Shown here one piece after another: positions 7,627 to 17,917 of a stretch of 58,151 bases of DNA. Made by a program: the position numbers and the translations under genes. This DNA is from Sheuella sp. (GTDB lineage: Bacteria; Pseudomonadota; Gammaproteobacteria; Burkholderiales; Burkholderiaceae_B), in contig JAUSCY010000065.1 of NCBI GenBank assembly GCA_030650995.1, positions 1 to 58,151 of the forward strand. The letters run 5' to 3'. Numbering within the stretch: position 1 is the stretch's first letter; the number at the start of each line of letters is the position of its first letter. Under the pieces are notes generated by a model. The model searched no databases. It was not told the DNA's origin and was given only the letters and a program-made list of their open reading frames with translations.

Positions 7627-8412
7627 TCAGCTTTGCGGTGGGGTCTGAGCCTCAGTTTCAGAGGCTTCGTCTGGCTTGCGAGGTTTTATGCCACGTGCAA
7701 CCAGAATGCCGACTTCGTAAAGAATGCATAAGGGAACTGCAAGCATGAACTGACTCACGACATCAGGTGGGGTGACGACTGCGGCAATAACGAATGCCCC
7801 AACGACCACGTATCCTCGGATCTCTTTGAGTTTTTGAACGGTCACGATACCCATTCGCACAAGCAGTACGACTGCGACAGGTACTTCAAAGGTCACGCCA
7901 AAAGCCAGAAACATCGTCATGACAAAGCTAAGATAAGCTTCAATATCAGGCGCAGGGGTGATTGATTGTGGAGCAAATGACGCAATAAAACTGAATACAG
8001 ACTTGAACACCACAAAGTAACAAAAAGCCATGCCGGCCATGAACAGGAGCGAGCTCGAAACAATCAATGGCAGAGCGAGGCGCTGCTCGTGTTTGTACAG
8101 TCCGGGTGCGACAAAGGCCCACGCCTGATAGAGCACAATCGGCAGTGAGATGACGAAAGCCGCCATCATGGTGACTTTTACAGGCACCATAAAAGGAGTG
8201 ATCACACCCGTTGCGATCATTCGCGTGCCCTCTGGCAGCGATGCCAACATTGGCGCCGCAAGCAGGTCATAAATAATCGAGGCGCCTGGGTAAATGAACA
8301 AAACTACAAAAACGACCAGGACAGCGACCACTGCCCGCAAGAGCCTTGTTCTCAGCTCAATCAGATGAGACATAAAGCTTTCGCTTGTTTCTTGCTGTTC
8401 TTCAGTGCTCAC
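7627..8412 (-). CDS. tatC: Sec-independent protein translocase subunit TatC
   Basis: TatC is the polytopic receptor of the twin-arginine translocase and recognises the RR signal of folded exported proteins. The 261-residue product has the conserved SHLIELRTRLLRAV start, six hydrophobic segments and the family blocks WAFVAPGLYKHEQR and FAFGVTFEVPV-like LAFGVTFEVPVAVVLL. It starts with GTG, overlapping the tatB stop as GTGA, so the two are translationally coupled. A likely client in this window is the Rieske protein PetA. Confidence 0.97.
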   Translation of the reverse strand: MSTEEQQETSESFMSHLIELRTRLLRAVVAVLVVFVVLFIYPGASIIYDLLAAPMLASLPEGTRMIATGVITPFMVPVKVTMMAAFVISLPIVLYQAWAFVAPGLYKHEQRLALPLIVSSSLLFMAGMAFCYFVVFKSVFSFIASFAPQSITPAPDIEAYLSFVMTMFLAFGVTFEVPVAVVLLVRMGIVTVQKLKEIRGYVVVGAFVIAAVVTPPDVVSQFMLAVPLCILYEVGILVARGIKPRKPDEASETEAQTPPQS

Positions 8413-9020
8413 GTTTTTGATCCGGGCGTAGGTGTTGCAGCTGCAGCGCTGACGCCGTCAATTTCGAGCTGGGTCGGGGGCGATGCGACAAGGGTTGTGT
8501 AGGGCTTGACGATCGTAGTATTGCTCTGCGAGCTTAAAGCAGGGATAGGGGTATTTGACGCGCCTATCGTGACATAAGGCGCGACTTTATGAAAAGTTGG
8601 CTCAGCCGCATCCGCCTGGGCAATCGCCGAGGCCGAGTCAGCAGATATAACCGCTGGTTTAACATCAGCAATCAGGGTCTGGTCGACAAAGGCATCTGCT
8701 GAACCATCGCTACCGGTAGAGCGAAAGGCATCCATCGTGTCTTTTTCGATGCTTTCAATGGGATTGCGAATCGAGGTTTCGGTATTTTGCAGTGAAGACT
8801 TAACCGTTTGGGCGGCATCTTGCACCTGGTCCTTGAGTTTTTTGAATTCATCAAGCTCGACCTCGCGCTGAATATCCGATTTAACGTCGTTGACGTAACG
8901 CTGCGCGCGGCCCACGAGGTGCCCGAGTGTTCGGGCGACCTTGGGTAAGCGCTCAGGACCAATGACGACAAGCGCCACGACGCCCACCACAAGTAGTTCA
9001 GTAAAGCTGACGTCAAGCAT
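8409..9020 (-). CDS. tatB: Sec-independent protein translocase subunit TatB
   Basis: TatB pairs with TatC in signal recognition. The 203-residue protein has the short N-terminal membrane helix (FTELLVVGVVALVVIGPERLP), the conserved LP hinge, and a charged amphipathic helix (ARTLGHLVGRAQRYVNDVKSDIQREVELDEFKKLK). A long Ala/Thr/Ser-rich, poorly conserved tail follows. It lies between tatA and tatC in the standard order. Confidence 0.96.
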   Translation of the reverse strand: MLDVSFTELLVVGVVALVVIGPERLPKVARTLGHLVGRAQRYVNDVKSDIQREVELDEFKKLKDQVQDAAQTVKSSLQNTETSIRNPIESIEKDTMDAFRSTGSDGSADAFVDQTLIADVKPAVISADSASAIAQADAAEPTFHKVAPYVTIGASNTPIPALSSQSNTTIVKPYTTLVASPPTQLEIDGVSAAAATPTPGSKT

Positions 9021-9071
9021 GTTGTTCAGATTGCCAAAGAAGCATGATCGACAAAATATCGATCGATAAAA

Positions 9072-9314
9072 TTAATGGGTGCCGGATTTCTCTTTGGCTT
9101 GAACGTCGATTGTGTCTCCACCTGCCACGCGTTGTGCGGGAGCGGCTTCGGGTGGCGCTTCGCCTTCTTTGGCGTTGGGATCTTTCATCCCTTCTTTAAA
9201 GCCTTTGACGGCACCACCCAGATCCGCACCAATATTACGGATTTTTTTAGTACCAAAAATCAGCGCAACAATGACCAGAACGATTAACCAGTGCCAAATA
9301 CTGAAACTGCCCAT
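9072..9314 (-). CDS. tatA: Sec-independent protein translocase subunit TatA
   Basis: TatA forms the oligomeric pore-like part of the Tat system. The 80-residue form starting at 9314 ([21 protein letters not shown]) has one N-terminal membrane helix, then the [24 protein letters not shown] amphipathic helix and an acidic/Ala-rich tail. The frame is open further upstream into the HIT gene, but the canonical MGSFS start is clearly correct. Confidence 0.97.
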   Translation of the reverse strand: MGSFSIWHWLIVLVIVALIFGTKKIRNIGADLGGAVKGFKEGMKDPNAKEGEAPPEAAPAQRVAGGDTIDVQAKEKSGTH

Positions 9315-9328
9315 AGCGGTTCTCCGAA

Positions 9329-9697
9329 TTAGACTGCAGCGGCCAGTGGACCCTTCCAGGGACGTTTGCCACCAATAATATGAAAATGGAGGTGTAAGAC
9401 TTCTTGCCCGCCATCGTTGCCTGAGTTGGCTACGATACGAAAGCCACCTTCTGAACCAGGATTGCAACCGTTGTCCAGTGCAATCTTAGGAATATTAGAC
9501 ATCATTCTACCTAACCAAACGCCATCTTCGGCAGTTATATCTTGCATGGACACAACATGGTGTCGCGGAATGGCTAACAAATGAACGGGGGCGGCTGGAT
9601 TAATGTCGTGGAAAACCAGACAATCTTCATCTTGGTGCACAACGCGGGCAGGGATTTCACCGCGAACAATTTTGCAGAATATACAGTTTTCGCTCAT
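9329..9697 (-). CDS. HIT-family (HINT-like) nucleotide hydrolase
   Basis: The 122-residue protein shows the zinc-site start [13 protein letters not shown] and the histidine triad HLHFHII near residue 102. Family members hydrolyse nucleoside phosphoramidates and related AMP conjugates. Its place between hisE and tatA is, as I recall, common in Burkholderiales. The physiological substrate cannot be told from the sequence. Confidence 0.95.
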   Translation of the reverse strand: MSENCIFCKIVRGEIPARVVHQDEDCLVFHDINPAAPVHLLAIPRHHVVSMQDITAEDGVWLGRMMSNIPKIALDNGCNPGSEGGFRIVANSGNDGGQEVLHLHFHIIGGKRPWKGPLAAAV

Positions 9698-9731
9698 GAT
9701 GATGACTTATAAGTAGTGTTTTAGGGTGAAA

Positions 9732-10094
9732 TCAGTCTTTTTTACGACTGGCTTTTTCCTGCAGGCCAGACACGCCTTCACGTCGACCAAGCTCTGCAAG
9801 GACTTGCTCTGGGCGTAATCCATGCTCAGCGAGAGTAACCAGACAATGAAACCATAAATCAGCGGTTTCTGAAATGATACGGTCTGATTGTTTGTCTTTG
9901 ACGGCCATAACAAGTTCGGTCGCCTCTTCGCCAATTTTTTTCAGAGCGGCATCAGGACCCTTTGAAAAAAGTTTTGCGACATAAGAAGTTGCCGGATCAC
10001 CACCTCTGGATGGCAGACGCGTCTCAAGCAGGTCGGCAATGCGCGCCAGCACGAGGTCTGAAGATTGTTGCGAGGAGGTGTTTGATTCAGTCAT
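9732..10094 (-). CDS. hisE: Phosphoribosyl-ATP pyrophosphatase
   Basis: HisE removes pyrophosphate from PR-ATP, the second step of histidine synthesis. The 120-residue all-alpha product contains the MazG-like metal motif [16 protein letters not shown] and the second block [21 protein letters not shown]. It is separate from hisI, unlike the HisIE fusion of enterobacteria, and lies 11 bases downstream of it. Confidence 0.96.
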   Translation of the reverse strand: MTESNTSSQQSSDLVLARIADLLETRLPSRGGDPATSYVAKLFSKGPDAALKKIGEEATELVMAVKDKQSDRIISETADLWFHCLVTLAEHGLRPEQVLAELGRREGVSGLQEKASRKKD

Positions 10095-10105
10095 ATTCTG
10101 GGCGA

Positions 10106-10534
10106 TTATTTGTAGATCAGCTCTGGATCTTTCAGTACCGGGTCAACGACGACCCAGGTGGAACTATCTGCCGATGTATCCAGCCGCTGGTAAAAACAGC
10201 TCGCGCGACCGGTATGGCATGCAATACCGCCAAGTTGTTCAACTTTCATGAGAATCACATCGCCATCACAATCGAGCCTGAGTTCCAGCACCTTTTGTAC
10301 ATGGCCAGATTCTTCGCCTTTGCGCCAGAGACGCTTGCGCGATCTTGACCAAAAAACAGCACGTCCGGTACGGGCAGTCTCACCAAGGGACTGCGCATTC
10401 ATCCAGGCCACCATCAGTATCTGACCGGATTGCGCGTCCTGAGCAATGGCAGGGATCAGGCCCTGCGCATCAAACTTGACGGCGTCAAGCCATGCGGGTG
10501 GATTGGAGTCTGTTAACTCGGATGGATTGTTCAT
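10106..10534 (-). CDS. hisI: Phosphoribosyl-AMP cyclohydrolase
   Basis: HisI opens the adenine ring of PR-AMP, the third step of the pathway. The 142-residue product has the [18 protein letters not shown] block, the [13 protein letters not shown] metal-site segment and the cysteines of [10 protein letters not shown] that bind zinc. The frame is open upstream inside hisF; the ATG at 10534 fits the family length. Its start is one base from the hisF stop. Confidence 0.95.
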   Translation of the reverse strand: MNNPSELTDSNPPAWLDAVKFDAQGLIPAIAQDAQSGQILMVAWMNAQSLGETARTGRAVFWSRSRKRLWRKGEESGHVQKVLELRLDCDGDVILMKVEQLGGIACHTGRASCFYQRLDTSADSSTWVVVDPVLKDPELIYK

Positions 10535-10535
10535 C

Positions 10536-11342
10536 TCAGCACATCCTGACAGGAATGCCCTGTGATGCCATAAATTCTTTCGCCTGACGCACCGTGTATT
10601 CGCCGTAATGAAAAATACTGGCAGCCAATACGGCGCTTGCGCCACCGATCGTTACGCCATCAGCCAAGTGCTGCAAATTACCAACGCCCCCTGAAGCAAT
10701 GACCGGGACAGGTACGCCATCCGACACACGACGTGTCAGCTCAAGGTCAAAACCGGATTTTGTACCATCGCGATCCATGCTGGTCAGGAGAATTTCGCCT
10801 GCGCCGTACTCAGCCATTTTGATTGCCCAAGCGACCGCGTCAATACCGGTTCCTTTGCGCCCGCCATGGGTGAAGACTTCCCAGCGAGGATTAACCGGGT
10901 CTGCATCGACGCGGCGCGCATCAATGGCCACCACGATGCATTGTGAGCCATGGTAGTCAGAACAGGCTCGCACTAGCTCAGGGTTGGCGACTGCTGCGCT
11001 GTTCATCGAAACCTTGTCTGCGCCGGCATTAAGCAGGCGCTGGATATCACTGACCTGACGCACACCACCGCCCACGGTCAGCGGAATGAATACTTCGGAT
11101 GCAACTTGTTCGATGATAGACAGGATCAGATCTCGCCCATCACTTGTCGCGGTGATGTCCAGGAATGTCAGTTCGTCTGCACCCTGTTCGTTGTAACGTC
11201 TGGCGATTTCAACGGGATCACCCGCATCCATGAGCTCCACAAAATTTACGCCCTTCACTACACGACCCGCTGTTACGTCCAGACACGGGATAATCCGTCG
11301 TGTCAGGCCATTAACAATGGGTGTGGAGAGCGTTGTGCTCAT
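10536..11342 (-). CDS. hisF: Imidazole glycerol phosphate synthase, cyclase subunit
   Basis: HisF, a TIM barrel, uses ammonia from HisH to make imidazole glycerol phosphate and AICAR. The 268-residue protein shows [19 protein letters not shown] with the catalytic Asp, the phosphate-binding VGGGVRQ and IASGGVGN loops, and [12 protein letters not shown] with the second catalytic Asp. Its start overlaps the hisA stop as ATGA. Confidence 0.97.
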   Translation of the reverse strand: MSTTLSTPIVNGLTRRIIPCLDVTAGRVVKGVNFVELMDAGDPVEIARRYNEQGADELTFLDITATSDGRDLILSIIEQVASEVFIPLTVGGGVRQVSDIQRLLNAGADKVSMNSAAVANPELVRACSDYHGSQCIVVAIDARRVDADPVNPRWEVFTHGGRKGTGIDAVAWAIKMAEYGAGEILLTSMDRDGTKSGFDLELTRRVSDGVPVPVIASGGVGNLQHLADGVTIGGASAVLAASIFHYGEYTVRQAKEFMASQGIPVRMC

Positions 11343-12079
11343 GGGTTGAGTTCGTCGGCGAGTTTTTGTGCCGCTGCAAAGTCAAGGGTGCCTTCGTAAA
11401 TGCTGCGACCCAGAATGGCGCCTTCGACGCCTTCTTCTTCAACGGCGCACAATGCTTCGATATCACGCAGATCGGTCACGCCGCCAGAGGCGATAACAGG
11501 AATGCGTACGTGTTGTGCAAGACGAACGGTTGCCTCGATGTTCACACCGGACAGCATGCCATCACGGCCGATATCGGTATAAATGATGGATTCGCAACCG
11601 TAGTCCTCGAATTTTTTCGCCAGATCCGTCACATCGTGCTTGGTGAGCTTGCTCCAGCCATCGGTTGCAACTTTGCCATCGCGTGCATCCAGACCCACAA
11701 TAATATTGCCTGGAAAGGCACCACAGGCATCATGTAGAAACCCGGGGTCTTTCACAGCAGCGGTACCGATGATGACGTATGAAATGCCAAAATCCAGATA
11801 ACGCTCGATCGTGTCCAGATCACGGATGCCACCACCGATTTGCACAGGGATGTCATCGCCCATTGCAGCGACAATCGCTTTAATCAGGGCTTCGTTTTTA
11901 GGTTTGCCAGCGACAGCACCATTGAGGTCAACCAGGTGCAAGCGTCGCGCACCTTGTTCAAGCCATTGCGTGGCTACCGCAGTTGGATCTTCAGAGAAGA
12001 TCGTTGCGTCGTCGAGGTCACCTTGACGCAGTCTTACACAGCGTCCGTCTTTCAGGTCAATAGCAGGGATGAGCAGCAT
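11339..12079 (-). CDS. hisA: ProFAR isomerase (phosphoribosylformimino-AICAR ribotide isomerase)
   Basis: HisA carries out the Amadori isomerisation before HisHF. The 246-residue TIM barrel begins [21 protein letters not shown] with the catalytic Asp. Phosphate loops IGGGIRD and IASGGVTD, and the second-half YTDIGRDGM with the other Asp, mirror HisF. It lies between hisH and hisF in the operon. Confidence 0.97.
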   Translation of the reverse strand: MLLIPAIDLKDGRCVRLRQGDLDDATIFSEDPTAVATQWLEQGARRLHLVDLNGAVAGKPKNEALIKAIVAAMGDDIPVQIGGGIRDLDTIERYLDFGISYVIIGTAAVKDPGFLHDACGAFPGNIIVGLDARDGKVATDGWSKLTKHDVTDLAKKFEDYGCESIIYTDIGRDGMLSGVNIEATVRLAQHVRIPVIASGGVTDLRDIEALCAVEEEGVEGAILGRSIYEGTLDFAAAQKLADELNP

Positions 12080-12112
12080 GTCTATTCGTGATCGTTTAAG
12101 AGATCGTTAAAG

Positions 12113-12769
12113 TTAAGGTTTCCAGTCTACAAAATTTCGGTAAAGACGCAAACCGGGTTCAGCACTTTTCTCTGGGTGAAACTGTACGGCAAATATGTTT
12201 TCTGCGGCTACTGCACAGGTAAAGGGCGCACCGTAATCACTCACGCCAACCGTGAGTGTGGCATCAGCAGGTACAGCATAGTAGCTGTGAACAAAATAAA
12301 ATGGTGTTGCATCGGCAATTCCCGCCCACAAGGCATGGGGGCGCACCTGGCGAACTGGATTCCAGCCCATGTGCGGGACTTTAAGATGCTCGATCGTGCT
12401 GTGCTCGCCATTGCTGAGCGTTGCAAAAGCGGGACCTTTGAATTTCCGGACTTCGCCTTTGAATACACCCAGGCTAGGGGTGTTGCCTTCTTCGCTGCGT
12501 TCGAACAACATTTGCTCGCCAACGCAAACACCCAGCAGAGGTTTGCTGCGTGCAGCACGTAGCACCGCTTCACGCAAACCTGCCTCATCAAGGGTACGGA
12601 TACAGTCCGCCATCGCGCCCTGGCCCGGGAAGACAACACGGTCCGCCGCATCGATCTCGCTGGCGAGTTTGCACAACCGGATGTTCGCTTCAGGCGCCGC
12701 ATGTCTCAGGGCTCGCTCAACCGAGTGATAATTCCCCATGCCGTAATCGACGATGGCAATCGTAGTCAT
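12113..12769 (-). CDS. hisH: Imidazole glycerol phosphate synthase, glutamine amidotransferase subunit
   Basis: HisH hydrolyses glutamine and channels ammonia to HisF. The 218-residue class I amidotransferase has its nucleophile in LLGVCVGEQMLF and the His-Glu pair in AVQFHPEKS. The nucleophile elbow reads GVCVGEQ rather than the GICLGMQ of many other bacteria; I recall this form from Bordetella relatives, so it is probably lineage-typical. It follows hisB by 3 bases. Confidence 0.96.
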   Translation of the reverse strand: MTTIAIVDYGMGNYHSVERALRHAAPEANIRLCKLASEIDAADRVVFPGQGAMADCIRTLDEAGLREAVLRAARSKPLLGVCVGEQMLFERSEEGNTPSLGVFKGEVRKFKGPAFATLSNGEHSTIEHLKVPHMGWNPVRQVRPHALWAGIADATPFYFVHSYYAVPADATLTVGVSDYGAPFTCAVAAENIFAVQFHPEKSAEPGLRLYRNFVDWKP

Positions 12770-12772
12770 GGC

Positions 12773-13360
12773 TCAGAGCACACCTTTGGTGGAAGGCACG
12801 ACGCCTTCGATGCGGGGATCACGCTCAAGCGCCATGCGTAAGGCACGACCCGTCGCTTTGAAAATAGTTTCGCACTGATGATGCGCGTTGACTCCACGCA
12901 AGTTGTCGATGTGCATCGTCAGTAAAGCGTGATTAACCAGACCTTGAAAAAATTCAATTGTCAGATCGACATCAAAATCACCCACGCGTGCGCGCGTAAA
13001 AGGCACGTGAAACTGTAGTCCTGGACGGCCAGAGAAATCAACCACCACGCGTGAAAGCGCCTCGTCCAGAGGTACATAGGCGTGACCGTAGCGACGAATA
13101 CCCGTCTTATCGCCGACCGCTTTGGCGATCGCCATTCCAATGGTGATTCCAACGTCTTCGACGGTGTGATGCGCATCGATGTGAGTATCGCCTTCGGCGT
13201 GAACGTCAAGATCGATCAGCCCATGGCGTGCGATCTGGTCAAGCATATGGTCCAGAAAGGGTACGCCCGTATTCAGGCTCTGGCGGCCAGTGCCATCCAG
13301 ATTAATTGCGACGCGAATGCGCGTCTCATTGGTGTTGCGGGTGATCTCGGCGGTACGCAT
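12773..13360 (-). CDS. hisB: Imidazoleglycerol-phosphate dehydratase
   Basis: This monofunctional HisB (195 residues from ATG 13360) dehydrates IGP to imidazole acetol phosphate. The manganese-binding histidine motifs are clear: [25 protein letters not shown]-like [12 protein letters not shown], and [12 protein letters not shown]. The histidinol-phosphatase domain found in enterobacterial HisB is absent. A GTG at 13369 is an alternative start, but [15 protein letters not shown] is the usual family N-terminus. Its product is the substrate of HisC, whose gene is not found next to it as expected. Confidence 0.96.
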   Translation of the reverse strand: MRTAEITRNTNETRIRVAINLDGTGRQSLNTGVPFLDHMLDQIARHGLIDLDVHAEGDTHIDAHHTVEDVGITIGMAIAKAVGDKTGIRRYGHAYVPLDEALSRVVVDFSGRPGLQFHVPFTRARVGDFDVDLTIEFFQGLVNHALLTMHIDNLRGVNAHHQCETIFKATGRALRMALERDPRIEGVVPSTKGVL

Positions 13361-13460
13361 GTCATGCACTCAGTAGGTCGATTTGACGTATTGTATTGTG
13401 GTCTGAGAGGATTGCACCGACTTTAAGCCGTCGAGATGCAATCATGCTCATTAACGAGGT
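13361..13460. other. 100-base hisB-hisD gap where hisC would be expected
   Basis: Many Burkholderiales carry hisC here. This gap is far too short and shows no remnant I can recognise. It holds an inverted repeat: ATTGCA at 13411-13416 with TGCAAT at 13437-13442, and CGAC at 13418-13421 with GTCG at 13430-13433. This could be a processing site or an attenuator-like hairpin between hisD and hisB. Confidence 0.5.
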
Positions 13461-14768
13461 TTATTTCCCTGGTTGAAGTCGCAAACTCGCGCTTGCCGCA
13501 TGCGCTTGCAGACCTTCGCCTGTCGCGAGTTCTGCAGCGATTTTGCCTAGCGACTGCGCCCCTTCATGCGAGACATGAATCAGGCTTGAACGTTTCTGGA
13601 AATCATACACGCCGAGCGGCGACGAAAACCGCGCTGTACGTGATGTCGGCAATACGTGGTTGGGACCTGCGCAATAATCTCCAAGGGACTCAGAACTGTG
13701 AGGGCCCATGAAAATCGCTCCGGCATGACGAATGTGGCTGAGCCACTGATCCGGGTTGGCAACCGAAACTTCCAGGTGCTCCGGGGCGATCTGATTGCTG
13801 ATCTCACAGGCCTGAGCTAAATCGCGTACCAGGATCAGGGCACCGCGGTCACGCAGACTCGTAGCGATAATTTCTGCGCGCGGCATCGTAGGCAAAAGCC
13901 TTTCGATCGATTGTTGAACCTCATCGAGATAGTCCGCCTCCGGGCATAACAGGATCGCCTGTGCCAGCTCATCGTGCTCCGCTTGTGAGAACAGATCCAT
14001 CGCAATCCAGTCTGCAGGCGTTTTGCCATCACAGATGATCAGGATTTCACTTGGACCCGCAATCATGTCAATCCCAACAATACCAAAGACCCGGCGTTTA
14101 GCTGCTGCAACATATGCATTGCCCGGGCCGACGATTTTGTCGACGGCAGGTATGGTCGCCGTGCCATAGGCAAGTGCGCCGACTGCCTGAGCGCCACCAA
14201 TGGCAAAAATCCGGTCAACGCCCGCAATGGCTGCCGCAGCGAGCACCATCGGATTACGCAGGCCGCCAGGCGTTGGCGTCACCATAATCACTTCTTTGAC
14301 CCCCGCAACCTTGGCGGGAATAGCATTCATCAGAACTGAAGACGGATAGGCAGCTTTTCCTCCGGGTACATACAAGCCCACGCGATCGAGCGGAGTGATC
14401 TGCTGGCCCAGTCGAGTGCCATCTTCTTCTGTATAGGACCAGCTTTCCTGACGCTGATGTGCGTGGTAGCTGCGCACGCGAGCAGCGGCTGTCTCGAGCG
14501 CATCACGTTGTGCTTGAGGCAGGCCAGCCAATGCACTGAGCCACTCGCTACGTGGAATCTCCAGTGCAGCGACGTCAGTAGCCTCGACGCGGTCGAACTG
14601 ACGCGTGAATTGCAGTAATGCAGCATCACCCTGCGTGCGTACATCGTGCAGTATGCGGCCGCACGCAGCCTCAATTGCATCGTCTTGTTCGGCATCGACT
14701 TTGAGCAACTGATTCAATTGGTTATTGAAATCAGGATCACGGGTGTCAAGGCGGGATAAAGTAGCCAT
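13461..14768 (-). CDS. hisD: Histidinol dehydrogenase
   Basis: HisD oxidises histidinol to histidine in two NAD-dependent steps. The 435-residue protein has [21 protein letters not shown], the [14 protein letters not shown] block, [17 protein letters not shown] and the zinc/base histidines of EHLEVSVAN and [21 protein letters not shown]. The ATG at 14768 has GGGGA upstream and gives the family length; the frame is open further back to a TTG next to hisG. It lies 51 bases after the hisG stop. Confidence 0.97.
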   Translation of the reverse strand: MATLSRLDTRDPDFNNQLNQLLKVDAEQDDAIEAACGRILHDVRTQGDAALLQFTRQFDRVEATDVAALEIPRSEWLSALAGLPQAQRDALETAAARVRSYHAHQRQESWSYTEEDGTRLGQQITPLDRVGLYVPGGKAAYPSSVLMNAIPAKVAGVKEVIMVTPTPGGLRNPMVLAAAAIAGVDRIFAIGGAQAVGALAYGTATIPAVDKIVGPGNAYVAAAKRRVFGIVGIDMIAGPSEILIICDGKTPADWIAMDLFSQAEHDELAQAILLCPEADYLDEVQQSIERLLPTMPRAEIIATSLRDRGALILVRDLAQACEISNQIAPEHLEVSVANPDQWLSHIRHAGAIFMGPHSSESLGDYCAGPNHVLPTSRTARFSSPLGVYDFQKRSSLIHVSHEGAQSLGKIAAELATGEGLQAHAASASLRLQPGK

Positions 14769-14819
14769 TTGTGGTGTCCCCTTCTCAGTGAAGGGTAAAA
14801 GAATTCGGGTAGACCCCAA

Positions 14820-15500
14820 TCATGCCACAGCTGCGCGGCTCGCGCGCTCAAAGGCATCCAATATGGGCTGTAATTCTGGTTGCCGGGTTTTGAGCGCCGC
14901 ACGATTCACGACCAGACGCGACGAAATCGGCATAATATCCTCAACAGCAACAAGGTTGTTCGCCTTGAGTGTATTTCCGGTGGATACCAGATCGACAATT
15001 GCATCGGCCAGTCCCACCAGCGGTGCAAGCTCCATCGAGCCGTAGAGTTTGATCAAGTCGACATAAACACCTTTTGCAGCAAAGTGTTCACGCGCAGCTT
15101 CGGTGTACTTGGTCGCGACACGCAAACGCGCGCCTTGTTTGACCGCGGCTTCGTAATCAAATCCATTTTTGACAGCGACCGCCAGACGACATTTGGCAAT
15201 GTTCAGATCGATCGGCTGATACAGGCCGCCTGGATGATTCGCAGCGTGTTCAATCAACACGTCTTTACCTGCAATACCCAGATCTGCTGCGCCGTACTCG
15301 ACATAAGTAGGTACGTCAGAGGCGCGCACAATAATCAAGCGCAAATTTGGATCACTTGTCTCAATGATGAGCTTGCGGGATTGTTCAGGATTTTCGGCGA
15401 CCTGAATCCCAGCAGCTTCGAGCAGAGGCAGTGTTTCTTCAAAAATGCGCCCTTTTGACAGGGCCATGGTCAGCGGGCGCGCACGCACGTCTGTGCTCAT
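14820..15500 (-). CDS. hisG: ATP phosphoribosyltransferase, short form
   Basis: HisG joins ATP and PRPP, the first and feedback-controlled step of histidine synthesis. The 226-residue product is the short form (HisGS), lacking the C-terminal regulatory ACT-like domain. It shows [22 protein letters not shown], the [11 protein letters not shown] loop and the PRPP-binding [18 protein letters not shown]. Short HisG normally works with the HisZ regulatory subunit; no hisZ lies in this window. It is the first his gene, downstream of murA. Confidence 0.96.
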   Translation of the reverse strand: MSTDVRARPLTMALSKGRIFEETLPLLEAAGIQVAENPEQSRKLIIETSDPNLRLIIVRASDVPTYVEYGAADLGIAGKDVLIEHAANHPGGLYQPIDLNIAKCRLAVAVKNGFDYEAAVKQGARLRVATKYTEAAREHFAAKGVYVDLIKLYGSMELAPLVGLADAIVDLVSTGNTLKANNLVAVEDIMPISSRLVVNRAALKTRQPELQPILDAFERASRAAVA

Positions 15501-15542
15501 GATATTTCCTTCAGCGTATTGCTTGGTTTAATGGCGATTGGT

Positions 15543-16799
15543 TCAACTTGTTGTGCGCTCAATATTTGCGCCTAGCAGCCGCAGTTTATGTTCCATATGC
15601 TCGTAGCCGCGATCAAGATGATAAATCCGTTCGACCAGTGTTTCACCTTCAGCTGCCAGTCCGGCTATCACGAGGCTGGCTGAAGCCCGTAAATCGGTTG
15701 CCATAACAGTCGCACCTGATAATTTAGGTACGCCTCGGACAACTGCCGTATGGCCATCGATGTCAATATGCGCACCGAGCCGACGCAGCTCCTGGACATG
15801 CATAAAACGGTTCTCAAAAATTGTCTCGACGATCACCGAGGTGCCATCGGCCAGCGTGTTGAGCGCCATGAGCTGCGCCTGCATATCGGTTGCAAACCCT
15901 GGATATTCAATCGTGCGCATATCGACTGCTTTGGGGCGTGCGGACATGGTGGCTTGGATCCAGTCAGGACCAACCGAAATTTGTAAGCCAGCCTCCTGAA
16001 GTTTTGAAATCGTGGCCCCCATGGTTTCCGGTGCTGCATCACGCAGCATGATCGTGCCACCTGCTGCGCCAACAGCACATAAAAAACTACCGGCTTCTAT
16101 GCGGTCCGGGATTACACGATGCGTCGCACCATGCAGGCTTGCAACACCATCAATGATGATCCGATCCGTACCGTGGCCCTTGATGCGTGCGCCCATCTTG
16201 ATCAGCAGCTCCGCAAGATCAATCACTTCAGGCTCTCGTGCGGCATTTTCCAGAATCGTCTGGCCTTCAGCAAGAACGGCTGCCATCATCAGGTTTTCAG
16301 TACCTGTAACCGTCACCATATCTGTCCGGACAACGGCACCCTTGAGGCGCGCGGCTCGCGCGACGACAAAGCCGTGTTCGATTTTGATGTCTGCGCCCAG
16401 GGCTGCGAGCCCCTGGATATGCTGATCTACAGGGCGTTGGCCGATGGCACAACCGCCTGGCAGACTGACCCGGGCCTCGCCAAAACGCGCGAGCAAGGGG
16501 CCGAGCACCAAGATCGAGGCGCGCATGGTCTTGACAAGCTCGTAGGGTGCTTCTAGTGTTGTGACTTGATTGGCCGTCATGCTGACGCTGTCGTCGCTGT
16601 TGCGAACCGCACTGACGCCGAGACGGGTTAAGAGCTTGAACGTTGTCGCGATATCGTTGAGTTTTGGAACATTTGTCAGCGTAATCGTGTCCGCGGTCAG
16701 CAGGCTGGCGCACAGGATTGGCAGGGCAGCATTTTTTGCACCCGAAATACTGACCTCACCTTTGAGCGGCTTGCCGCCGATGATGCGCAACTTATCCAT
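15543..16799 (-). CDS. murA: UDP-N-acetylglucosamine 1-carboxyvinyltransferase
   Basis: MurA transfers enolpyruvate to UDP-GlcNAc, the committed step of peptidoglycan synthesis in the cytoplasm. The 418-residue protein shows the substrate-binding [11 protein letters not shown] near the N-terminus and the catalytic, fosfomycin-reactive Cys117 in [13 protein letters not shown]. Its ATG overlaps the bolA stop as TAATG, so translation is probably coupled. The order ibaG-murA is shared with E. coli. Confidence 0.98.
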   Translation of the reverse strand: MDKLRIIGGKPLKGEVSISGAKNAALPILCASLLTADTITLTNVPKLNDIATTFKLLTRLGVSAVRNSDDSVSMTANQVTTLEAPYELVKTMRASILVLGPLLARFGEARVSLPGGCAIGQRPVDQHIQGLAALGADIKIEHGFVVARAARLKGAVVRTDMVTVTGTENLMMAAVLAEGQTILENAAREPEVIDLAELLIKMGARIKGHGTDRIIIDGVASLHGATHRVIPDRIEAGSFLCAVGAAGGTIMLRDAAPETMGATISKLQEAGLQISVGPDWIQATMSARPKAVDMRTIEYPGFATDMQAQLMALNTLADGTSVIVETIFENRFMHVQELRRLGAHIDIDGHTAVVRGVPKLSGATVMATDLRASASLVIAGLAAEGETLVERIYHLDRGYEHMEHKLRLLGANIERTTS

Positions 16800-17041
16800 T
16801 AGCCGTTAGCCTTGAATTCAGCAGGGGTTAAGGTCCGCATGGAAAGTGCATGAATTTCTTGTTTCATCCGGTCACCCAATACGCTGTAGACCAGCTGGTG
16901 ACGCGCGATAGGACGTTTGCCTGCAAAGGCTTCACTGACAATCACGGCTTCAAAGTGCGAACCGTCTCCGGTGACTTCGAGGTGTTCGCAAGTCAGACCT
17001 GCAGCAATATATGCACGGATGTCTTCAGGGGTGGGCAACAT
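16799..17041 (-). CDS. BolA/IbaG-family protein
   Basis: The protein (80 residues from ATG 17041; 84 from ATG 17053) is a BolA-like protein. The core reads [22 protein letters not shown], then [30 protein letters not shown]. The conserved His in RHQ and the cysteine in GLTCEHL could help bind Fe-S glutaredoxins, as in the family. A position just before murA and beyond the mla genes corresponds to ibaG of E. coli. AAGGA lies directly before the first ATG, so the second start is spaced better. Confidence 0.9.
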   Translation of the reverse strand: MLPTPEDIRAYIAAGLTCEHLEVTGDGSHFEAVIVSEAFAGKRPIARHQLVYSVLGDRMKQEIHALSMRTLTPAEFKANG

Positions 17042-17125
17042 GATATGTAGCATTCCTTTTGTTTTTTATGTCGGTAGCGCAAGCGTTATTAAATACGCTT
17101 ATTCTGTGTCAGGACCTTTCTCATG

Positions 17126-17917
17126 TCAGGTCCGCAATTTGTAGCCACTGGCCAATAATCTCAGAGCGAATAGCGCCAGCGCTGCGAACACGCCAGCCAC
17201 TACAGCCAGACTATGCCAGGGTGATACATCCGCCACGCCGAAAAAACCATAACGAAAACCGTCAATGGTGTAGAAAATTGGATTCCAGTGCGTTACCTGC
17301 TGCCAGAAAGGTGGCAAGGAATGCACTGAATAAAAGACTCCAGACAGAAATGTAGCAGGCATGATCAAAAAATTCTGAAAAGCCGCGAGCTGATCGAATT
17401 TTTCAGAAGTCAGACCGGCAATTAATCCCATGATGGCCATGATTCCGCACGACAGCACTGCGAAGGCAATCGCCCAGAGAGGCTCTTTGACTGGTAGAGC
17501 TACAAAGTACAGCGATACAAGCCATACGCAGCCACCCACGGTGATGCCGCGCACGATCGCCGCCAGGACGTAGGCGCTGAAAATTTCACGGTGCGTAAGA
17601 GGAGGCAGCAGCATGAATACCAGGTTGCCTGTGACACGGCTCTGGATAAGGGAGGAAGATGGGTTGGCGAATGCATTTTGCAGCATACTCATCATCATCA
17701 GGCCGGGTATCAGAAAGGCTGTGTAAGGAACGGAGCCATATACCTGGACGTGATCTTGCAACACCTGTGCAAAAATCACCAGGTACAACAGTGCGGTGAT
17801 AACAGGCGCCGCTATCGTCTGAAAACTGACTTTCCAAAAACGTAATAGTTCTTTGCCGAGAAGAGTAGGAAAGCCAGAACGCGAGCCTGGTCGCGCCTGA
17901 AGAATAGGGGTGTTCAT
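17126..17917 (-). CDS. ABC-2 type exporter, permease subunit (YadH-like)
   Basis: The 263-residue protein has six hydrophobic segments in the ABC-2 layout. LLGKELLRFWKVSFQTIAAPVITALLYLVIF comes first, then GLMMMSMLQNAFANPSSSLIQ, and it ends with a last helix before GYKLRT. It starts at ATG 17917, overlapping the ATPase stop as ATGA, so the two form one exporter. The substrate is unknown. A pair like this beside ibaG and mla genes is, as I recall, usual in Burkholderiales and suggests an envelope role. Confidence 0.88.
   Translation of the reverse strand: MNTPILQARPGSRSGFPTLLGKELLRFWKVSFQTIAAPVITALLYLVIFAQVLQDHVQVYGSVPYTAFLIPGLMMMSMLQNAFANPSSSLIQSRVTGNLVFMLLPPLTHREIFSAYVLAAIVRGITVGGCVWLVSLYFVALPVKEPLWAIAFAVLSCGIMAIMGLIAGLTSEKFDQLAAFQNFLIMPATFLSGVFYSVHSLPPFWQQVTHWNPIFYTIDGFRYGFFGVADVSPWHSLAVVAGVFAALALFALRLLASGYKLRT

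Noticed and set aside
9315-9467. N-terminal extension of TatA into the HIT gene
   Set aside because: The MGSFSIWHW start at 9314 is the canonical TatA N-terminus; the extension is a frame overlap.
12500-12560. GVCVGEQ in place of GICLGMQ in HisH as a defect
   Set aside because: The nucleophile Cys and the His-Glu pair are intact, and I recall this variant from related bacteria.
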